Below are positions 29,077 to 40,609 of a stretch of DNA of 42,123 nt, piece by piece. Made by a program: the position numbers and the translations under genes. The notes below the pieces were generated by a model, which was not told the DNA's origin, did not search any database, and saw only the letters and a program-made list of their open reading frames with translations. Numbering within the stretch: position 1 is the stretch's first letter; each line of letters begins with the position of its first letter. Source of the DNA: Gallionellaceae bacterium (GTDB taxonomy: Bacteria > Pseudomonadota > Gammaproteobacteria > Burkholderiales > Gallionellaceae); assembly GCA_004297065.1 (NCBI GenBank), contig SCUU01000114.1, positions 1 to 42,123 of the forward strand, read 5' to 3'.

Positions 29077-29463
29077 TTATTTCTTGTCGGCCTTCGCTTT
29101 CTTTTCCGCTTCTTTAGCTTCTTTTTTTGCTTGTTTCTCAGCGGCTTTGGCTGGTTTGTCTTCGGTTTTCGCTCCAGCCTTGTCCGCCTTCTTCGCCGCT
29201 ACAGAAGAGCCGCCGCTGACGGTAAATTCGGAGCGCATCTTTTCTACAGTCTTATCGCCGAAACCTTTAACGTTTTTCAAGTCGTCAACGCTCTTGAACG
29301 AACCATTCTTCTGGCGATAATCGATGATTGCCTGGGCCTTGGCCGGGCCGATACCCTTTACGCTATCCAATTCGTCTTTAGTGGCCGTGTTCAAATTCAC
29401 CGCTGCAAACGCAGCGCCGACGAATGCAAAAAACATCGCAACAACCAACAAAATTTTCTTCAT
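29077..29463 (-). CDS. ComEA-like helix-hairpin-helix protein with Lys/Ala/Glu-rich tail
   Basis: Signal peptide; [48 protein letters not shown]; tail [39 protein letters not shown]. Confidence 0.9.
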   Translation of the reverse strand: MKKILLVVAMFFAFVGAAFAAVNLNTATKDELDSVKGIGPAKAQAIIDYRQKNGSFKSVDDLKNVKGFGDKTVEKMRSEFTVSGGSSVAAKKADKAGAKTEDKPAKAAEKQAKKEAKEAEKKAKADKK

Positions 29464-29525
29464 GACTTTCCTCTCATTAAAATTTAGGCGACACCTGCCG
29501 CCCGCTAACAACGAACTACAAACGA

Positions 29526-30524
29526 TTAAGTTGACGCGCGCAACAAATGATTCACGTAACGCCCCGTCCCCTGTTCCACAGTCAGGAACGGATCGGCGAA
29601 TCCGGCAGTGCGCAAGGCATGCACATCGGCCTGGGTGTAGCTTTGGTATTTCCCTTTCAACTGCTCCGGGAAAGGGATGTAACGCATCAACTGTTGCTCA
29701 AGCATCTGCTCCAGCGTCAACGCGGCTTCTCCCTTGTCCGCACGCAAGGTATTGATGGTCGCCACCGCGACATCGTTGAAGCTCTGCGCCTTGCCGGTAC
29801 CGAGATTAAAGATGCCGGATTTATTGGAATGCTCAAGGAAGAACATGTTCACCTTGACCACGTCCTCGACAGAAATGAAGTCGCGCAACTGCCCGCCGTT
29901 GGCGTAACCTTCGCAGCCCTCGAACAGCTTCACATAGCCGTCCGCGCGGAACTGGTTGAAGAAGTGGTATGCCACCGAAGCCATGCGCCCCTTGTGCTGC
30001 TCGCGCTGTCCGTACACGTTGAAATAGCGCAGGCCGACGATCTGCCCGGTACGGCTATGCCAGCGGCGGCGTATCACCTGGTCGAACAGGAATTTTGAAT
30101 ACGCATACACATTGAGCGGGGCCTCATGCTCGCGGCTTTCCTTGAACACCGGCCCCATACCGTACACCGATGCCGAAGAGGCATACAGAAATGGAATCTC
30201 TTCGTTCTGGCAATGGTTCATCACATCCAGCGAATAGCGATAGTTGTTCTCCATCATGTAACGGCCATCGCTCTCCATGGTGTCCGAACAGGCACCCTGA
30301 TGCAGGATGCCGCGCAGGATGCCGTCGAACGAACCTCCATTCAGCTTGTCGAGGAAATCTGCCTTGTCCATAAAATCGGCGATCCCGCAATCGGTGAGAT
30401 TCTTGAACTTGTCCGCCTTGGTGAGATTGTCCACCGCGATGATATTGGTCTCGCCGCGCCCGTTCAGCGCTTTCACCAAGTTTGAACCAATAAAACCGGC
30501 TGCTCCCGTCACGACGTAGTACAT
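29526..30524 (-). CDS. hldD: ADP-L-glycero-D-manno-heptose-6-epimerase
   Basis: [43 protein letters not shown]...; 332 aa. Confidence 0.95.
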   Translation of the reverse strand: MYYVVTGAAGFIGSNLVKALNGRGETNIIAVDNLTKADKFKNLTDCGIADFMDKADFLDKLNGGSFDGILRGILHQGACSDTMESDGRYMMENNYRYSLDVMNHCQNEEIPFLYASSASVYGMGPVFKESREHEAPLNVYAYSKFLFDQVIRRRWHSRTGQIVGLRYFNVYGQREQHKGRMASVAYHFFNQFRADGYVKLFEGCEGYANGGQLRDFISVEDVVKVNMFFLEHSNKSGIFNLGTGKAQSFNDVAVATINTLRADKGEAALTLEQMLEQQLMRYIPFPEQLKGKYQSYTQADVHALRTAGFADPFLTVEQGTGRYVNHLLRAST

Positions 30525-30525
30525 A

Positions 30526-31467
30526 TCAACCCCTTATATCTTCAAGTATCTCTTCACGCGACACCACTGCCGTACCCAGCTTGCCCACCACGACCCCCGC
30601 TGCACGGTTGGCGATGCGCACCGCCTCCGGCATGTCCGCACCGCTCGCCAGCATCACCGCCAGCGTCGCAATGACCGTATCCCCCGCACCGCTCACATCG
30701 AATACTTCGCGCGCCTGCGTTGGCTCGTGCAACACATCCCCTGCGCGGAACAGCGACATTCCTTCTTCGCTACGCGTGACCAACAACGCATCCAGCTTCA
30801 ATTCCGCACGCAACTTCTGCGCTTTTGCGCTCAACTCGGCCTCGTCTTGCCAACTGCCCGCCACTTCACGGAATTCGCTGCGATTCGGTGTAAGCAAGGT
30901 CGCCCCCTGATAACGCGCATAGTCATCGCCCTTGGGATCGGCCAAAACCGGCTTGTCTGCGGCACGTGCCAAGCGAATCATCTCGGCGATATGCTTCAAC
31001 CCGCCTTTGCCATAATCGGACAGCACCACCACATCGCAGCCGGGCAGTCTGTCTTTAAAATCCGCCAGTTTGGCTTGCAACACTTCGTGGCTCGGCGGCG
31101 TCTCGAAATCGATGCGCAGCAACTGTTGCTGGCGCGCGATGGCACGCAACTTGACGATAGTGGAGATGCTGGCATCGCGATGCAGCAACGCGTCAACGCC
31201 CCCCTGCCCGGCCAGCAAGCGTTGCAGACAATCGCCCGCCTCGTCGGCCCCGACCACCGACAGCAAAGTACACCGCGCACCGAGCGATGCGATGTTGCGC
31301 GCGACGTTGGCTGCCCCGCCCGGGCGCTCTTCCACTCGACTGACTTTGAGCACCGGCACAGGCGCTTCCGGCGAAATACGCGTTACATCGCCGAACCAGT
31401 AGCGATCCAGCATCACATCGCCCACGACCAATACGTGGGCGCCCGCAAACGATGGCAATTGACTCAT
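30526..31467 (-). CDS. rfaE1: D-glycero-beta-D-manno-heptose-7-phosphate kinase
   Basis: [63 protein letters not shown]. Confidence 0.94.
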   Translation of the reverse strand: MSQLPSFAGAHVLVVGDVMLDRYWFGDVTRISPEAPVPVLKVSRVEERPGGAANVARNIASLGARCTLLSVVGADEAGDCLQRLLAGQGGVDALLHRDASISTIVKLRAIARQQQLLRIDFETPPSHEVLQAKLADFKDRLPGCDVVVLSDYGKGGLKHIAEMIRLARAADKPVLADPKGDDYARYQGATLLTPNRSEFREVAGSWQDEAELSAKAQKLRAELKLDALLVTRSEEGMSLFRAGDVLHEPTQAREVFDVSGAGDTVIATLAVMLASGADMPEAVRIANRAAGVVVGKLGTAVVSREEILEDIRG

Positions 31468-32165
31468 GCCCGTCCCCCCATTTCATTACTAATCTGCTGC
31501 AATGCCAGCAAGGGATCGGCAGCCCTGGTGATCGGACGCCCGATGACCAGATAGCTGGCCCCCTTCTCCAGTGCGGCACGCGGCGTCATGATGCGCGACT
31601 GATCGTCTGCCGATGCGGCTGCCGGACGGATGCCCGGGGTCACCAAACAAAATTTATCACCGCACTGGCGGCGCAGTAGCTCGGCCTCTTGCGCGGAACA
31701 CACCACGCCGTCCAAACCGCTGGCTTGCGTCAATCCCGCCAGACGCGATACCTGTTCCGCGGGCGTCACGGCAATGCCCAATTCCACAAGGTCTGCCTGC
31801 GCCATACTGGTCAACACCGTGACGGCAATCAATTTCGGTGGCCGGGCAAAGTTCGCCAGCCCTTCGCGCGCGGCCTCCATCATGCGCCTGCCGCCGGAGG
31901 CATGCACATTGACCATCCACACGCCCAGGGTCGCCGCCGCTTTACAGGCCTGCGCCGTGGTATTGGGGATGTCGTGAAATTTCAGGTCGAGAAATATCTC
32001 GAAGCCGCGCTGCTGCAACTGCGCCACCAATTGCGGCCCCGCCGCGGTAAATAGCTCCTTGCCAACCTTGAGGCGGCACAATGCCGGATCGATACGCGCA
32101 ACCAAGGCCAAGGCCGAAGCCGCATCGGGATAATCCAGCGCAACAATAATTTTCGGATCGTTCAT
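31464..32165 (-). CDS. pyrF: Orotidine 5'-phosphate decarboxylase
   Basis: [51 protein letters not shown]. Confidence 0.96.
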   Translation of the reverse strand: MNDPKIIVALDYPDAASALALVARIDPALCRLKVGKELFTAAGPQLVAQLQQRGFEIFLDLKFHDIPNTTAQACKAAATLGVWMVNVHASGGRRMMEAAREGLANFARPPKLIAVTVLTSMAQADLVELGIAVTPAEQVSRLAGLTQASGLDGVVCSAQEAELLRRQCGDKFCLVTPGIRPAAASADDQSRIMTPRAALEKGASYLVIGRPITRAADPLLALQQISNEMGGRA

Positions 32166-33337
32166 ACAACTCCCCCGGTTTCTTCAGTACGGCGCGGCGA
32201 ATAAGTCTCCCAACCGTAGCAGGCCGGGCAATGCCAATAGAATTGCCGTGCTTTGAAACCGCAGCGTTTGCAGCGATACATCGCCAGACCGCGGGTACGC
32301 TGATACACCAGATTTTTCACCAGTTCGACATCCGCGCGGCGTTCGGTTTTCACCTCCAGCAGCGTCGCCTCCAGCAATTTGTCCAGCCCCAGCAATGTGG
32401 GATGCACCCGCAATTCATCGCGTACCAGCTTGTAGGCTGCGGGGGCACCGTCACGCTGCAAGACCGCATTGAACAGCACATTCATCAAATCGATTGAAGG
32501 ATATTTCGCCAGATAATTCTGTAGCAGCGTGATTCCGTCATCCTCATTCCGGCTTTGGCGGTATGCCGCCAATAGACGTTCTGCCACCAGCGGCAGGTAT
32601 TGCGCATCCTGAGCCTCGATCCGCTTCCAGATTTCGATGGCGGGCAACGCATTCCCGGCCGCCAGCGCGATGTCGCCCAACATGATGGTGGCCCGCACGC
32701 CTTGCGGATTGGCGACGAGCGCCTGCTCCAAATGAACCGTTGCCGCATCCATCTGCTTCTTGGCAAGCTCGGTCGCCGCCAGTTCGCAGTAGAAAAAAGC
32801 CGTCTCTTTACCGTGCGGCTCGCCCGTCAGCGCGGTCAGGCGCTGGCTGATGTCGATGGCCTTGAGCCAGTCTTTTTCCTTTTGGTAAATTTCCAGCAGA
32901 AAATCGAGCGCCTCTTTTTCGTAGCGCGTCGATTGCAAACTGGCGAGAGTGGATTCAGCCCTGTCAAAAATACCGGCCTTCAAATAATCCTGCGCCAATT
33001 CAAATAGTGCCTGCTGCCTTTTTTCCTCGTCCAGATCGCCGCGCTCCACCAGATTCAGGTGCATGCGTAGGGCGCGATCCACCTCGCCGCGGCGACGGAA
33101 CAAACTGCCCAGGGCGAAATGCAGCTCGATAGTCTGCGGATCGACTTTGACCACTTCGATAAAGGCCTCGATGGCTTCGTCCTGCTGTTCGTTCAGCAGG
33201 AAGTTTAATCCCTGAAAATACGAGCGCGGCAATGCGCTGGATTCGGACAACAACTCCTTGATGTCGATGCGTGCCGCCAACCATCCCATGCCGAAAAACA
33301 ACGGGAAGACCAACAACATCCAGGGTTCAAATTCCAT
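32162..33337 (-). CDS. lapB: LapB, LPS assembly TPR protein with rubredoxin-like zinc site
   Basis: TM N-terminus, TPRs, C-terminal [26 protein letters not shown]. Confidence 0.94.
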   Translation of the reverse strand: MEFEPWMLLVFPLFFGMGWLAARIDIKELLSESSALPRSYFQGLNFLLNEQQDEAIEAFIEVVKVDPQTIELHFALGSLFRRRGEVDRALRMHLNLVERGDLDEEKRQQALFELAQDYLKAGIFDRAESTLASLQSTRYEKEALDFLLEIYQKEKDWLKAIDISQRLTALTGEPHGKETAFFYCELAATELAKKQMDAATVHLEQALVANPQGVRATIMLGDIALAAGNALPAIEIWKRIEAQDAQYLPLVAERLLAAYRQSRNEDDGITLLQNYLAKYPSIDLMNVLFNAVLQRDGAPAAYKLVRDELRVHPTLLGLDKLLEATLLEVKTERRADVELVKNLVYQRTRGLAMYRCKRCGFKARQFYWHCPACYGWETYSPRRTEETGGVV

Positions 33338-33366
33338 ACTCGCGTGCGTTCAGGTGTAAGGGGGGG

Positions 33367-33654
33367 TTAAACGGAGGTACGCTGCCTGCCATCCAGACCG
33401 GCCAGCTTGTTTTTCAGTTGCAAATCGCGCCGCAGGGCGGCCAGTTCGCGGCGCTGGCGGAACATATTGCCCAGCATGGCCAATATGCCGATCAACACAC
33501 CGGCAGTAAAAAAACACAACAAAATAACGACCAGTGAAGTTTGCCACTCGTAGCCGAAAAAATACCTCAGCATGACCGGTTGATCATTTTTCACAGCGAA
33601 GCCCAGCAGTAAAATAAACAGCACTGCACGCAACGGCCAGACCAAATAGCGCAT
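33367..33654 (-). CDS. lapA: LapA-domain protein
   Basis: MRYLVWPLRAVLFILLLGFAVKNDQPVMLRYFFGYEWQTSLVVILLCFFTAGVLIGILAML. Confidence 0.9.
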   Translation of the reverse strand: MRYLVWPLRAVLFILLLGFAVKNDQPVMLRYFFGYEWQTSLVVILLCFFTAGVLIGILAMLGNMFRQRRELAALRRDLQLKNKLAGLDGRQRTSV

Positions 33655-33701
33655 CTTTACTATACCCGTAACAGATGGATACAACGATACCATGAACCCA
33701 T

Positions 33702-33739
33702 AAAAAATTGGCGGCCCATCTCGCGATAAGCCGCCAATC
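33702..33739 (-). terminator. Terminator downstream of ihfB
   Basis: aaaaaattggcggcccatctcgcgataagccgccaat; T run on the minus strand. Confidence 0.8.
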
Positions 33740-33758
33740 CATTTACCCCTGCATTACA

Positions 33759-34046
33759 TCATGACTGGGGATAATCCACCCGCTCACGCAACTCTTTTCC
33801 CGCCTTGAAATGCGGCACATACTTGGACGGCACTTGAACCTTGTCACCCGACTTGGGGTTGCGCCCGAGACGGGGAGGACGGTAGTTCAAGGCAAAGCTG
33901 CCAAAACCGCGAATCTCGATGCGCCCGCCACGGGACAAGGTGGCGGACATGCTGTCGAGGATCACCTTGACGGCGAGTTCAGCATCCTTGCCCAGCAGTT
34001 GGGTGTAGCGCTCGGCCAGTTTGGCGATGAGATCAGAACGAGTCAT
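33759..34046 (-). CDS. ihfB: Integration host factor subunit beta
   Basis: [51 protein letters not shown]. Confidence 0.97.
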   Translation of the reverse strand: MTRSDLIAKLAERYTQLLGKDAELAVKVILDSMSATLSRGGRIEIRGFGSFALNYRPPRLGRNPKSGDKVQVPSKYVPHFKAGKELRERVDYPQS

Positions 34047-34062
34047 AGTTCACAACTCCCGA

Positions 34063-35766
34063 TTATGCATCAGCCTTGCTGGAGTCCATCTTGGCCTTGA
34101 GCAAAGCACCCAGATTGGTCGTACCTGCAGAGCTGGTATTTTCCGCTGCAAATTTCTGCATTGCGGATGCTTCTTCAGCCTTGTTCATCGCCTTGATCGA
34201 CAGGTTGATACCGCGGTTTTTGCGGTCCACATTGATAATCAACGCAGTTACCGTATCGCCTTCTTTCAGGTGGCCGCGAATATCTTCCACGCGGTCGGCA
34301 GAAACTTCAGATGCTTTCAGGTAGGCTTCCACATTGCCTTCCAGCGCGATCACGGCACCCTTGGCGTCCAGCGACTTGACGGTGCCGGTCACCACCGCGC
34401 CCTTGTCGTGCCCGGTTACGTAGCCGCCGAACGGATCACCTTCCAGTTGCTTCACGCCGAGGGAAATACGCTCACGCTCGACGTCGATTGCCAACACAGT
34501 TGCTTCCAGTTCGTCGCCCTTCTTGTAGTTGCGCACGGCTTCTTCGCCGGCAACAGACCAGGACAGATCGGACAAGTGCACCAGACCGTCGATGCCGCCT
34601 TCCAGACCGATAAACACGCCGAAGTCGGTGATGGACTTGATTTGCCCCTTAACTTTGTCGCCCTTCTTGTGGTTCAGCGCGAAGTCGTCCCAAGGATTGG
34701 ACTTGCACTGCTTCATGCCCAGGGAGATACGGCGGCGCGCTTCGTCGATTTCCAGAATCATGACTTCGACTTCATCGCCCAGAGAAACAACTTTGGACGG
34801 ATGTACGTTCTTGTTGGTCCAATCCATTTCGGACACGTGTACCAGACCTTCGATACCTTGCTCGATCTCGACGAACGAACCGTAGTCGGTCAGGTTGGTC
34901 ACCTTACCGAACATGCGTGTACCTTGTGGGTAACGACGTGCCAAACCGTTCCAGGGATCGTCGCCCATTTGCTTGATGCCCAGAGAAACGCGGTTCTTCT
35001 CCTGGTCGAATTTCAGAATCTTGGCTTCAACTTCGTCGCCGACAGTCAGCACTTCGGATGGGTGCTTCACGCGACGCCATGCCAGGTCGGTGATGTGCAA
35101 CAGGCCGTCAATACCGCCCAGATCAACGAACGCGCCGTAGTCGGTGATGTTCTTGACGATACCCTTGACGACTGCGCCTTCTTTCAGATTTTCCAGCATG
35201 GACTCGCGGTCGGCACCCTGGGTCGCTTCCAGCACGGCGCGGCGGGAAACCACCACGTTGTTGCGCTTGCGATCCAGCTTGATAACCTTCAGCTCCATCG
35301 TCTTGTTTTCGTATGGCGTGGTGTCCTTGACAGGACGTGTGTCCACCAGCGAACCGGGCAAGAATGCGCGGATGCCGTTCACCATGGCAGTCAGACCGCC
35401 CTTGACCTTGCCGCTGACGAAGCCTTCAACCACGCGGCCCTCTTCCATCGCCTGCTCCAGGTCGATCCAGGCAGCCAAGCGCTTGGCTTTTTCGCGCGAC
35501 AAGCGCGTTTCGCCGTAGCCGTTTTCCAGCGACTCAATTGCCACGGTGGTGAAATCGCCCGCTTTGACTTCGACGTTGCCCGCCGCGTCTTTGAATTCTT
35601 CAACGGGGATAAAACTTTCGGACTTCAGTCCGGCATTCACTACAACGACGTTTTGTTCGATACGCACAACTTGCGCGGTGATCAATTCGCCTGCGCGCAT
35701 TTCTTTGCGCGTCAAACTCTCTTCAAACAGGGAGGCAAAACTTTCCATTTCGGCAACAGCGGTCAT
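34063..35766 (-). CDS. rpsA: 30S ribosomal protein S1
   Basis: Six S1 repeats; start [18 protein letters not shown]. Confidence 0.97.
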   Translation of the reverse strand: MTAVAEMESFASLFEESLTRKEMRAGELITAQVVRIEQNVVVVNAGLKSESFIPVEEFKDAAGNVEVKAGDFTTVAIESLENGYGETRLSREKAKRLAAWIDLEQAMEEGRVVEGFVSGKVKGGLTAMVNGIRAFLPGSLVDTRPVKDTTPYENKTMELKVIKLDRKRNNVVVSRRAVLEATQGADRESMLENLKEGAVVKGIVKNITDYGAFVDLGGIDGLLHITDLAWRRVKHPSEVLTVGDEVEAKILKFDQEKNRVSLGIKQMGDDPWNGLARRYPQGTRMFGKVTNLTDYGSFVEIEQGIEGLVHVSEMDWTNKNVHPSKVVSLGDEVEVMILEIDEARRRISLGMKQCKSNPWDDFALNHKKGDKVKGQIKSITDFGVFIGLEGGIDGLVHLSDLSWSVAGEEAVRNYKKGDELEATVLAIDVERERISLGVKQLEGDPFGGYVTGHDKGAVVTGTVKSLDAKGAVIALEGNVEAYLKASEVSADRVEDIRGHLKEGDTVTALIINVDRKNRGINLSIKAMNKAEEASAMQKFAAENTSSAGTTNLGALLKAKMDSSKADA

Positions 35767-35929
35767 TTTCGATTTACTTTCAGGTGTTCCCGTAAACCAC
35801 ACGGGGGTTAGTTAATCATCCTGCATGGCGGAGAGCCATGCGGGGCCTAGCTTAATGGGCTCGGGGCTTACCTGCACTTACAACAAACCCGTCACCATTT
35901 TTCCTTCTCCCCAAGCCCCCTGTCCAACT

Positions 35930-35988
35930 CTGGTAGAACGACTAGCCATTCGACTAAGCACGATGAAGCCGTGCAAGTCGCTGGTTAT
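35930..35988 (+). repeat. CTAGCCA/ATAACC-type hairpin repeat, copy 3
   Basis: ctggtagaacgactagccattCGACTaaGCACGatgaagcCGTGCaAGTCGctggttat. Confidence 0.85.
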
Positions 35989-36062
35989 CCCCCGCAAGCG
36001 GGAGAAAGGGCAAACGAGAAGAGGGGCAAGCAGGCAATCCGCAAAGCGGATGCTCGCAAAAA
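35989..36062. repeat. Repeat module shared with 22754-22990
   Basis: gcgggagaaagggcaaacgagaagaggggcaagcaggcaatccgcaaagcggatgctcgcaaa. Confidence 0.8.
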
Positions 36063-36067
36063 CCATT

Positions 36068-36772
36068 TCAACTTACCGCACGGTAGCGATCCAGCACTTC
36101 CTGCACCGCCTGCCCGATGTTCAGAGAGGTCGTATCCAGCAAACTCGCACCTTGCGCCTGTTGCAGAGGAGCCACGCTACGCTGGGCATCCCGCTCGTCG
36201 CGCAGCCGTATATCCTGCAAAAGGGCGGCGATATTAGCACCCATCCCTTTTTCTTTCAACTGCTTATAACGGCGCTCGGCGCGCGCCTCCGCGCTGGCCG
36301 TCAAAAATATCTTCAACACCGCATCGGGAAACACCACCGACGCCATGTCGCGTCCGTCCGCCACCAGCCCCGGCGACTGCCGGAAAGCGCGCTGCCTATC
36401 CAGTAAAGCCGCGCGCACCTTGGGCAAGGCCGCAATTTTCGAGGCCGCCGAACCGGCTTCCTCGGTGCGCAACTCGTCGCCCACTGTCACCCCGTCCAGC
36501 CAGATGTCATCCCCCCCGAAGCGGATGTCCACCTGTTCCGCCAATTCCGCCAACTGCTCTTCCGCTTCCAGCACGATGCCACGCTTTTGCGCAGCCAGCC
36601 CCAACAGGCGATACAGCGCCCCGCTGTCGAGATAGTGCATGCCCAGCGCCGTCGCCACGCGTTGCGCCACCGTGCCCTTGCCGGATGCGGAAGGGCCGTC
36701 GATGGCGATGACGGGAATATTTGAACTAAGCACTTGCAACCTCCTGTAAGAAAAACTTTGGCAATCTATCAC
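36068..36772 (-). CDS. cmk: Cytidylate kinase
   Basis: [43 protein letters not shown]; start codon uncertain. Confidence 0.93.
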   Translation of the reverse strand: MIDCQSFSYRRLQVLSSNIPVIAIDGPSASGKGTVAQRVATALGMHYLDSGALYRLLGLAAQKRGIVLEAEEQLAELAEQVDIRFGGDDIWLDGVTVGDELRTEEAGSAASKIAALPKVRAALLDRQRAFRQSPGLVADGRDMASVVFPDAVLKIFLTASAEARAERRYKQLKEKGMGANIAALLQDIRLRDERDAQRSVAPLQQAQGASLLDTTSLNIGQAVQEVLDRYRAVS

Positions 36773-36886
36773 GACATGTCATAGCCGGACAAAGCCAGCC
36801 GCATACCGCCTTGATTATTTGCCACGCCCACGGCACGATGCGGGCCGTACAGCATTTGTCCATGCGAATTATCGGAAAGATACGAC

Positions 36887-37639
36887 GTGAAACTAATCAA
36901 TGCCATTTTCCCGCTGGCCATTTTTCTCTCGACCAACGCTCTGGCATCCGAGAGCGATACCAATCGTATGCAGGGCGATTTGGGACTCTTCGCCAACGTA
37001 TCCTCAAGCCCCATCAGGGGCGTCTCCAATAGCGCCACGCTTTTACCTTATGCCTATTTCGACTATGGGCGAGTATTTACCCGTATCGACACATTCGGCG
37101 TCAAAACCCTGCCCCTCGGATATGGGCATCTGGAACTGGTTGGCAGAATAAAACTCGACGGTTACCAGGCCACCGACAATACCGGGCTGAAAGGGATAGC
37201 TGACCGCCAAAATCCAGTCCCAGTCGGCATTGGGACTTTCCAGTTGACACCGCTGGGCGGTTTGTTTCTTTACGCCTTATACGATGTAAACCGCTCACGC
37301 GGAAATATCTACGAAGCCGTCTATGCCGCCAAATTCCCTCTGGGAAAAATGGCCGTCTATCCGCAAATCGGTATCGAACACTATTCGGGCGACTACACCC
37401 GCTACTACTACGGCATATCCGCCGCCGAATCCGCCGCAAGCGGCTATGCCGCCTATACCCCCGTGGCGTCCACCAACCCCTCACTGAGAGCCATGCTTGA
37501 AGTTTCGATTAGTGGCGGCTGGTTTGTGAATCTTTACCTGCAACGCAAATGGCTGGGAGCCGCCATCACCGGCAGTCCGCTGGTCACAACACAATTTTCA
37601 GACAATGGCTTTATCTCCATCGCGTACCGTTTTAAATAG
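36887..37639 (+). CDS. MipA/OmpV-like outer membrane protein
   Basis: Signal peptide MKLINAIFPLAIFLSTNALA; beta-barrel pattern ending in FISIAYRFK. Confidence 0.7.
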   Translation: MKLINAIFPLAIFLSTNALASESDTNRMQGDLGLFANVSSSPIRGVSNSATLLPYAYFDYGRVFTRIDTFGVKTLPLGYGHLELVGRIKLDGYQATDNTGLKGIADRQNPVPVGIGTFQLTPLGGLFLYALYDVNRSRGNIYEAVYAAKFPLGKMAVYPQIGIEHYSGDYTRYYYGISAAESAASGYAAYTPVASTNPSLRAMLEVSISGGWFVNLYLQRKWLGAAITGSPLVTTQFSDNGFISIAYRFK

Positions 37640-37668
37640 CGAAAGACTTGCATCTGCCCGCTGCGTTT

Positions 37669-38964
37669 TCAACGGACGGCCACAGAAGACAAGCACTCGA
37701 AATAATCCGGGAACGTTTTTGCCACGCACTTGGGATCGTTGATACGCACACCCGCCCCGCCGAATGCGACCAGCGAGAAACACATCGCCATGCGGTGGTC
37801 ATCGTAGGTATCGATAGCGGCATACTTGATTTCAGCGGGCGGTGTCACGCGAATAAAATCCGCGCCCTCCTCCACCGTCGCGCCCACTTTGCGCAACTCA
37901 ATCGCCATCGCCGCGATGCGGTCGGTTTCCTTCACGCGCCAACTGGCGATATTGCGCAAGGTCGTCGTGCCGTCGGCGAACAGCGCCGCCACCGCCAGCG
38001 TCATCGCCGCATCGGGAATGTGGTTGCAGTCGAGGTCGATGGCTTTCAGTTTGCCGCTGGCTGGTGCGCGCGCCTCGATCCAGTTATCGCCCATCGTGAT
38101 GGTCGCGCCCATTTTTTCCAGCGCTTCGGCAAAACGCACATCGCCCTGCACACTGGTTTTGCCAACCCCCTCGACGCGCACTGGCCCGCCACCGATCGCA
38201 CCCGCAGCCAGAAAATACGAAGCAGATGAGGCATCGCCTTCAACAAATACCTCTTTGGGCGAAACATAGCGGCTCCCTGCCGCAACCGTAAAGCTATTCC
38301 AGCCGTCACGTTGCACGGCGACACCGAAATTCGCCATCATCGCCAGCGTGATCTCGATGTAGGGTTTGGAGATCAACTCGCCTACCACCTCGACCTTCAC
38401 CGTGCGCTCAAGCAACGGCAATGCCATCAAGAGCCCACTCAAAAACTGGCTAGAGACATCGCCGCGAATTTTCACCGTATGCCCGTCAATTTTGGCAGGC
38501 TCGATTTTCAACGGCGGAAAACCCTCGTTGCCCAGATAGCGAATATCCGCACCGAGTTGACGCAGCGCATCCACCAGGTCGCCGATGGGGCGCTCGTGCA
38601 TACGAGGCACACCCGACAATTCATAGTTTCCACCAGACAATGCCAGCGCAGCAGTCAACGGGCGAAATGCAGTCCCCGCATTGCCGAGGAACAGCTTGGC
38701 ATCCTTGTTCGGGAAATCCCCACCACAACCTGTGATGCGATAGGCATTGTCGCCCAGCGACTCCACCTTCACGCCCAGCGTGCGTAACGCATCCAGCATG
38801 CGCTCGGTATCATCGGAGTGCAGCAGATCGCGCACGACCGTCGTGCCTTGCGCCAGCGCCGCCAGCAGCAACACGCGATTGGAGATGCTCTTGGAGCCGG
38901 GCAGACGCACTGTGCCGTGCGCAGACAACAAAGGAGGAAGATCGATAAATTCGTGCTGAGTCAT
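37669..38964 (-). CDS. aroA: 3-phosphoshikimate 1-carboxyvinyltransferase (EPSP synthase)
   Basis: [51 protein letters not shown]. Confidence 0.97.
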   Translation of the reverse strand: MTQHEFIDLPPLLSAHGTVRLPGSKSISNRVLLLAALAQGTTVVRDLLHSDDTERMLDALRTLGVKVESLGDNAYRITGCGGDFPNKDAKLFLGNAGTAFRPLTAALALSGGNYELSGVPRMHERPIGDLVDALRQLGADIRYLGNEGFPPLKIEPAKIDGHTVKIRGDVSSQFLSGLLMALPLLERTVKVEVVGELISKPYIEITLAMMANFGVAVQRDGWNSFTVAAGSRYVSPKEVFVEGDASSASYFLAAGAIGGGPVRVEGVGKTSVQGDVRFAEALEKMGATITMGDNWIEARAPASGKLKAIDLDCNHIPDAAMTLAVAALFADGTTTLRNIASWRVKETDRIAAMAIELRKVGATVEEGADFIRVTPPAEIKYAAIDTYDDHRMAMCFSLVAFGGAGVRINDPKCVAKTFPDYFECLSSVAVR

Positions 38965-38981
38965 ACGATGAATAGTTTAGA

Positions 38982-39839
38982 TTATTGCGGAGTCCAGGCG
39001 CTGCGCACTTCGCGCGCCAGACTGAATATCTCTTCCAGTTTGGCGGCGTCGTTGTTTTCCAATGCTTGGTGCAGGACATAAAGTTCGGCGGCATATTGCT
39101 GCAATTCGCGCATCATGGCATCGCGGTTGGCGAGGCAGATGTCGCGCCACATTTCGGGCGAACTGGCGGCGATACGGGTGAAATCGCGGAAACCGCTGGC
39201 AGCGAAGGAAAGCAACTGATCTCGGTTGCCGCGCTGCGCAATGTCATGCACCAAGGCAAACGACAGCAGGTGTGGCAAATGGCTGACTGCGGCAAATACT
39301 TCATCGTGCTGTTGCGGCATCAATTCGGAAACATTGGCACCGCACATCTCCCATGCCTTGCGCACACGCGCCACGGTATCTTTGGAGTTCTCCGGTAGCG
39401 GCGTAAGCACAACTTTCTTGCCTTGATACAGATCGGCCATCGCAGCAGCCGCACCGCTCCTCTCCGCCCCTGCGATAGGATGGGCGGGAACAAATTGCGC
39501 AAGCTTGCCGCCCAGATGCGCGCGCGCCGCAGCCACTACGTCGCCCTTGGTGCTGCCGCCATCGGTGACTAATGTGTGAGTACCGAGATACGGTGCGATG
39601 CGAGCAAACAACTCCGCCATCTGCGCCACGGGCGTGGCGAGCAACACCAGATCGGCATCGCGCACTTCGCGCGCCACATCGCTGCCGATACGGTCGAGAA
39701 TGCCGAGTTGTTTGGCTTGCTCAAGCGTCGATGAACTTCGCCCGAAACCGACCACTTCGATAACGGCTCCGGCTTTACGGAGTGCAAGGGCGAACGACCC
39801 GCCAATCAGTCCGACACCAAAGATGACAATTTTTTTCAA
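38982..39839 (-). CDS. tyrA: Prephenate dehydrogenase
   Basis: MKKIVIFGVGLIGGSFALALRKAG..., DGGSTKGDVV, FVPAHPIAGAERSG. Confidence 0.94.
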   Translation of the reverse strand: MKKIVIFGVGLIGGSFALALRKAGAVIEVVGFGRSSSTLEQAKQLGILDRIGSDVAREVRDADLVLLATPVAQMAELFARIAPYLGTHTLVTDGGSTKGDVVAAARAHLGGKLAQFVPAHPIAGAERSGAAAAMADLYQGKKVVLTPLPENSKDTVARVRKAWEMCGANVSELMPQQHDEVFAAVSHLPHLLSFALVHDIAQRGNRDQLLSFAASGFRDFTRIAASSPEMWRDICLANRDAMMRELQQYAAELYVLHQALENNDAAKLEEIFSLAREVRSAWTPQ

Positions 39840-39867
39840 TTAACACATCCTTAAACGATTCTTGCGC

Positions 39868-39933
39868 AGGGTGGGCACGTTTTTGTGCCCACCCTGATGG
39901 TCGCAACGCGTGGGCACAAAAACGTGCCCACCC
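39868..39933. repeat. Pair of GGGTGGGCAC palindromic repeats
   Basis: agggtgggcacgtttttgtgcccaccct and gtgggcacaaaaacgtgcccaccc; same family at 40411-40471 and 40896-40965. Confidence 0.85.
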
Positions 39934-39952
39934 TGCCGGGTTGCGTCGATTT

Positions 39953-39997
39953 CGTAGGGTCCGATTGCGCACCATGGTGCATGAAATGCACCCTACG
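39953..39997. repeat. CGTAGGGT...ACCCTACG palindromic repeat
   Basis: cgtagggtccgattgcgcaccatggtgcatgaaatgcaccctacg. Confidence 0.8.
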
Positions 39998-40247
39998 CTC
40001 GCTGACTTTCACGGCGTAAGTCATCTTCCGAATCATCCAGCAACACAACATCGTGGCGCATCGCATCCAGCAAAAAAGCAACGCGGGGAACGCCTAGCCA
40101 GCGAGATACCATCCCGGAGGAAATACGCCCGTCGCGAAACAACCCCAAAGCCGCTTCACGGCGCACCAACTGCGCCATGTCTTCGGCATTGGTGTTCAAG
40201 CCAATCAGCAACTCGGCAGGGCATTCAATTTCGATTACGTTTTGCAT
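39993..40247 (-). CDS. UPF0175-family small protein
   Basis: 84 aa, IEIECPAELLIGLNTNAEDMAQLVRREAALGLFRDGRISSGMVSRWLGVPRVAFLLDAMRHDV. Confidence 0.7.
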   Translation of the reverse strand: MQNVIEIECPAELLIGLNTNAEDMAQLVRREAALGLFRDGRISSGMVSRWLGVPRVAFLLDAMRHDVVLLDDSEDDLRRESQRA

Positions 40248-40333
40248 AGCGACTCCTTAGCTTTAATGGAGATAACATCTGAATTTAACTTAATCCAAAC
40301 CCGCCCCGTTAATTCAATTTTCGCAGAGTGGGC

Positions 40334-40397
40334 ATAACCAGCGACTTGGCTGTCGTCTTTATGACAGCCTTAGTCGAGTGGCTAGTAGTCACATCAG
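40334..40397 (-). repeat. CTAGCCA/ATAACC-type hairpin repeat, copy 4
   Basis: ataaccagCGACTtGGCTGTCgtctttatGACAGCCttAGTCGagtggctagtagtcacatcag. Confidence 0.85.
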
Positions 40398-40494
40398 ACA
40401 GTTTCATCGTTAGCCCACGCGGTTGATTCAACATGACGTTACCGCGTGGGCACAGAAGTGTGCCCACCCTACCCGGCTGGGCACTACTAAAAAT

Positions 40495-40523
40495 TCGTCA
40501 TTCCCGCGAAGGCGGGAATCCAG
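40495..40523. repeat. Common small palindrome cgtcattcccgcgaaggcgggaatccag
   Basis: attcccgc-gaag-gcgggaat hairpin. Confidence 0.7.
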
Positions 40524-40540
40524 TTTTTGTTTGTTAATGC

Positions 40541-40566
40541 CGTTCGCCCTGAGCCTGCCGAAGGGC
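40541..40566. repeat. Dispersed repeat cgttcgccctgagcctgccgaagggc
   Basis: Second copy of the 15300-15325 repeat. Confidence 0.75.
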
Positions 40567-40609
40567 ATCGCATGTAAATATCAAAACCAAAATCAACATC
40601 GCCGGGGGT

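Noticed and set aside
34021-35811. 596-aa plus-strand ORF opposite rpsA
   Set aside because: Reverse frame of a conserved rpsA gene in GC-rich DNA; no recognisable domain.
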